From JAOZHU01 sp964632845 (lineage in GTDB: Archaea; Thermoproteota; Bathyarchaeia; Bathyarchaeales; Bathycorpusculaceae): a stretch of 64,000 nucleotides of DNA. The notes under the pieces are model-generated. The model had not been told where the DNA came from, did not search any database, and saw nothing but the letters and a program-made list of their open reading frames with translations. Both the position numbers and the translations under genes were made by a program. The DNA lies in NCBI GenBank assembly GCA_964632845.1, contig CAZWDU010000010.1, forward strand, positions 9,690-73,689, given 5' to 3'. Shown piece after piece: positions 60,546 through 64,000 of the stretch (its first letter is position 1; each line of letters starts with the position of its first letter).

Positions 60546-63500
60546 ATGAAACAAACTAAAATAGCTTTCATAACCACCATCCCAACTGATGCTGCACCTT
60601 TCAGCTCAGCAGTAAAATCAATAAACAAGAAAATAGGCAACGTAATAAAGCCCTACCTTAGAACTGGCGGCGACTTCAGGGATTTTGGCAGCATGGACGA
60701 GTTCATCCAATTCGCTCAGAAATCCCACATAACAATCATACATCTAATGGGCAACCTCCCCGAATTCAATAATATCACATCTTCACTGAAGAATGCAGGC
60801 ATCCCACTTTTTGCCTCCACTGCCTTCTTCGGACAAAACAAAGAGTACAAAAGCGTTTCCACGGTTGAACAAGAAGACTACCGAAACATCTTCAAATACC
60901 TCAACTACGGCGGAAAAAAGAACTTTGAAAACCTTCTGCTGTACTTAGCAAATCGCTTCACAGGCGCAAATTACGCAGTTAATGCTCCTGAACGACCCGT
61001 ATGGGAAGGCATATACCATCCTGAATTCGAGAATCCGCCCAGCATTGAAGAGTACATAGCGAAAAAGCTTGTGCCCGGCAGACCCACAGTCGGCATCTGG
61101 TTCCACCACACGCAATGGCAAGGTGAGAACACAAGCTTCGTCGACAGTCTAATCGAAGAAACCGAGCGTCAAGGGGTCAACGTAATCCCTGTGTTTTTCA
61201 GCGGCACCAAAAATGCTACTCTAGGCATAAAAGGGTTAGAATGGGTAATTGACAACTACTTCATGAAGGACGGAAACCCCTTAGTTGACGTCGTCATAAG
61301 CGCCTTATCTTTCTCTCTGGCTACGTCATTGTCAGGTTTCAACCCAATCACGGTTTTGAAGAAGCTTAACGTGCCCATTATAAAGGCGATTTTGACCTGC
61401 AATACCTACGAAGAATGGCGCGACACGATGCAAGGGCTCAGCCTTATTGACCTGCCTTCAAGCGTGGCAATGCCTGAATTTGATGGGCTCTTAATTACCG
61501 TGCCTATCGCCGCGATGGCTTTCTCCCTAACTGACCCTTCTACAGGAGCCAGAATACTTCAATACGAGCCTATACCTGAAAGAGTCGCCAAAGTGGTTAG
61601 TTTAAGCATAAATTGGGCAAAACTCCGTCACATCCCGAACACTGAAAAGAAAGTCGCAATAATATTACACAATTATCCACCTCGAAACGACACCATCGGT
61701 CACGCCTTCGGACTTGATTCCCCAGTTTCAGTTCACCATATTCTGCGAGACTTAAAGGAAGCAGGGTACAAACTGGAAGACCTTCCAGAGAATGGACAAA
61801 AATTAATCGAAGTAATCATCAACGGATTAACTAACGACCGCAGATGGTTAAGCTCAGACGAACTTTCAGAAAGAGCTCTAGCTAAAATCTCCAGACAACA
61901 GTACGCTGAATGGTTCAACGAGTTACCCGCCGATGTCCAAGCAAAAATGAAAAAGGATTGGGGCGAACCTCCAGGCAAAGTTTTCAACTACAACGGTCAA
62001 TTGCTGGTTTCTGGAATGATAACTGGCAACGTCTTCATTGGTCTTCAGCCTCCCCGCGGCTTCTTAGAAGACCCCTCAAGCATCTATCACAGCCCCGACA
62101 TTTCGATGCCACACCACTACTACGCTTACTACCGCTGGATTCGAGACGTATTCAAGGCTAACGTCATCATGCACATCGGCACACACGGCACGCTAGAATG
62201 GCTGCCCGGCAAATCTGTCGGACTCTCCGCCTCCTGTCTACCTGACATAACAATCTCTGATTTACCTAACATTTATCCATACGTTATTACCAACCCGGGC
62301 GAAGGCACTCAAGCAAAACGAAGAAGCTACTGCTGCATCATAGAGCACCTAGTTCCAGTTATGCATAATGCCGATACGTATGAGGAACTGGCAAAGCTGG
62401 AAGTTCAACTGCAAGAATACTACCACACTAAAGCCTCTGACCCAGGTAAACTGCTGGTTTCTCAAAAGCTGATCTGGGAAAACGTGGTTCAAGCTAAGCT
62501 GGATCATGACCTAGAGGTTATTGAGGAATTTGCTTTCGCGGACTTTGATGCTTTCTTGGAGAAGCTGCATGCTTACATACATGAATTGTCCGATGCCCAA
62601 ATTCGTGATGGTTTACATACTTTTGGTGAACCGCCAACCGATTCACGTCTGGAAGAGTTCATAGTTACATTGACTAGATTGCGCAATGGCTCTGTTCCTT
62701 CTTTGCGGCAGTCGCTTGCCGAATTGAAGGGTTATGATTACGAGGATTTGATAGCGAACAGAGGCAAACTGAACGTTAGCGGCAAAACAAACGGTGACAT
62801 AATCCGCGAGCTACATGACCTTTCTTTTGAGCTAATTGAAAAATTCCATGCTGCAAGCTTCAAAGAGCAGCGTATCGATTCAATAGCACACGACATTCTG
62901 GGCGGAAATGCTCCCAGCATTCACCGGTGCCTGACTTACGTTGGAAGTTTTCTTGCCCCTGCTTTAGAAGCAACTACTGATGAGCTAACCAATACCCTAG
63001 CAGGTTGTGGCGGTCATTATGTTCCTTCGGGTCCTTCTGGTTCCATAACACGAGGCATGGCGGATATTTTGCCGACTGGCAGGAACTTCTACTCTGTAGA
63101 CCCTCGCGCTGTGCCTTCCCAAGCTTCGTGGCGAGTAGGCGTCGCCTTGGGCGATAGTTTGCTGGAGCGGTATTTGAAGGAGGAGGGGAAGTACCCTGAG
63201 AGCGTTGGTATTATCATTTGGGCTACTGACACTATGAAAACAAAAGGTGATGACATAGCTGAGATTCTTTATTTGATGGGTGTTAAGCCTGTGTGGGAAG
63301 AGACCAGTGGGCGTGTAATCGGAGTTGAAGTGATTCCTCTTGAGGAGTTGAAGCGTCCGCGAGTTGATGTTGTTGTTCGGATTAGCGGGCTTTTCAGAGA
63401 CACTTTCCCCAATATTGTTCACATTATTGATGATGCTGTAGCGTTGGTAGCCAGCCTGCAAGAGTCCACTGAGAAAAACTACATTGCAAAACATGTGGAA

Positions 63501-64000
63501 ACCGAAGTGAAAGAGCGTGTTGACCATGGTGTTGACTTGGCGCAGGCGAAGGAAGAGGCGTCTTACAGGATTTTCGGTGACCGCCCCGGTGCTTACGGTT
63601 GTGGCGTCAGTGAGTTAATTGATTCGAAGAACTGGAAGGATCAGAAGGATTTAAGTGATGTTTATGTTACTTGGGGAAGCTATGCTTATAGCCGAAAAAA
63701 CTATGGCTGTTCGGTTCCTGAACAGTTTAAGCGGCGTTTGGGCAGTATTAACGTCACAGTGAAGAATCAGGATTCGCGTGAATACGATATACTGGACGGC
63801 GACGACTGGTATGATTCTCACGGTGGCATGATTAACTCTGTTCGGGTTCTCACAGGGAAGGCACCGCGGTCTTACTGTGGCGACAGCTCAGACCCTGACA
63901 GAGTTAAGGTTAGAAGTACGGCGGAGGAGACTTGTCACGTTTTTCGCAGTCGTCTTCTTAACCCTAAGTGGATTGATAGCATGAAGCGCCATGGCTATGA
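60546..64000 (+). CDS. cobN: CobN-family cobaltochelatase large subunit, 3' end cut by the window
   Basis: The frame is open from the ATG at 60546 (GGAGATT 6-12 bases upstream) to the end of the window, 1151 codons, so the protein is incomplete at its C-terminus. Visible motifs include GTHGTLEWLPGKSVGLS, LPNIYPYVITNPGEG, GGHYVPSGPSGSITRG and DRPGAYGCGVSELI, which are standard CobN/BchH/ChlH landmarks; the His residues in the first block are metal ligands in the family. CobN inserts metal using ChlI- and ChlD-type partners, here supplied by the fusion gene upstream. CobN of the aerobic pathway loads cobalt into hydrogenobyrinate diamide; the archaeal substrate is uncertain. Confidence 0.95.
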   Translation, partial: MKQTKIAFITTIPTDAAPFSSAVKSINKKIGNVIKPYLRTGGDFRDFGSMDEFIQFAQKSHITIIHLMGNLPEFNNITSSLKNAGIPLFASTAFFGQNKEYKSVSTVEQEDYRNIFKYLNYGGKKNFENLLLYLANRFTGANYAVNAPERPVWEGIYHPEFENPPSIEEYIAKKLVPGRPTVGIWFHHTQWQGENTSFVDSLIEETERQGVNVIPVFFSGTKNATLGIKGLEWVIDNYFMKDGNPLVDVVISALSFSLATSLSGFNPITVLKKLNVPIIKAILTCNTYEEWRDTMQGLSLIDLPSSVAMPEFDGLLITVPIAAMAFSLTDPSTGARILQYEPIPERVAKVVSLSINWAKLRHIPNTEKKVAIILHNYPPRNDTIGHAFGLDSPVSVHHILRDLKEAGYKLEDLPENGQKLIEVIINGLTNDRRWLSSDELSERALAKISRQQYAEWFNELPADVQAKMKKDWGEPPGKVFNYNGQLLVSGMITGNVFIGLQPPRGFLEDPSSIYHSPDISMPHHYYAYYRWIRDVFKANVIMHIGTHGTLEWLPGKSVGLSASCLPDITISDLPNIYPYVITNPGEGTQAKRRSYCCIIEHLVPVMHNADTYEELAKLEVQLQEYYHTKASDPGKLLVSQKLIWENVVQAKLDHDLEVIEEFAFADFDAFLEKLHAYIHELSDAQIRDGLHTFGEPPTDSRLEEFIVTLTRLRNGSVPSLRQSLAELKGYDYEDLIANRGKLNVSGKTNGDIIRELHDLSFELIEKFHAASFKEQRIDSIAHDILGGNAPSIHRCLTYVGSFLAPALEATTDELTNTLAGCGGHYVPSGPSGSITRGMADILPTGRNFYSVDPRAVPSQASWRVGVALGDSLLERYLKEEGKYPESVGIIIWATDTMKTKGDDIAEILYLMGVKPVWEETSGRVIGVEVIPLEELKRPRVDVVVRISGLFRDTFPNIVHIIDDAVALVASLQESTEKNYIAKHVETEVKERVDHGVDLAQAKEEASYRIFGDRPGAYGCGVSELIDSKNWKDQKDLSDVYVTWGSYAYSRKNYGCSVPEQFKRRLGSINVTVKNQDSREYDILDGDDWYDSHGGMINSVRVLTGKAPRSYCGDSSDPDRVKVRSTAEETCHVFRSRLLNPKWIDSMKRHGY

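Overview
The window is archaeal. It carries an archaeal alanyl-tRNA synthetase with an N-terminal Cys cluster, an archaeal DnaG-type primase, the GatD/GatE Glu-tRNA(Gln) amidotransferase, tRNA(Ile2) agmatinylcytidine synthetase (TiaS), aIF2-beta, an archaeal tyrosyl-tRNA synthetase and TATA-box promoters, often with leaderless or near-leaderless starts. Secreted proteins with signal peptides, Pro/Ser/Thr-rich linkers and a basic C-terminal membrane anchor, combined with the tetrapyrrole gene set, resemble Candidatus Bathyarchaeota/Bathyarchaeia. That placement is inference from protein style, not a phylogenetic result.

Bases 1-5000 are accessory. They hold a lone cas6 at the left edge, an array of six triplet-based hairpins beside it, a winged-helix regulator and an AbrB-type regulator diverging over repeated ATTATGCA boxes, a zinc-ribbon tyrosine integrase running toward a tRNA-His(GUG) gene, a small membrane protein, and what looks like the C-terminal stump of a second integrase. 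A GC-rich, non-coding but foldable stretch precedes the housekeeping block.

Bases 5000-24900 are mostly informational and housekeeping genes: tyrS, a Toprim protein, a molybdopterin-type oxidoreductase, dnaG, alaS, a FUN14 protein, tiaS, two stand-alone Lrp-type RAM domains, an AIM24-like protein, a YchF GTPase, uppS, a DUF373 membrane protein, an archaeal coiled-coil protein, aIF2-beta, DUF424 and an HD phosphohydrolase. Beta-helix surface proteins are interspersed. A beta-helix gene (14457) and a kelch gene (26119, minus strand) share an almost identical upstream module of two GTCAAG-N4-CTTGAC palindromes plus a TATA box. Between 26.5 and 29.9 kb is an 1103-residue surface protein that looks like two secreted proteins fused head to tail; its second half has a His/Cys pair typical of clan CD cysteine peptidases.

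Bases 30-35 kb hold gatD-gatE followed by three overlapping genes for small proteins with related architecture (N-terminal strand-helix unit, C-terminal helical or winged-helix part) of unknown function.

Bases 35-64 kb form a tetrapyrrole and cobalamin island. The minus-strand operon (permuted CbiA-like amidotransferase, precorrin-2 dehydrogenase, hemB, hemL, hemC, SUMT, hemD) diverges from the plus-strand operon hemA-cbiXC-cbiD-cbiE-cbiT-cbiL-cbiF-cbiG-cbiH. Together they make uroporphyrinogen III from glutamyl-tRNA and carry it through the anaerobic early-cobalt corrin pathway. A winged-helix regulator, a nucleotide-pyrophosphatase-like enzyme, cbiB and cobD follow. The right end is a ChlI-ChlD fusion, a BtuFCD-type corrinoid or metal importer, and a cobN gene cut by the window edge. 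A recurrent GGTTGGATAATCC-like palindrome sits beside the TATA boxes of hemA, cobD and chlID and is a candidate operator of one regulon.
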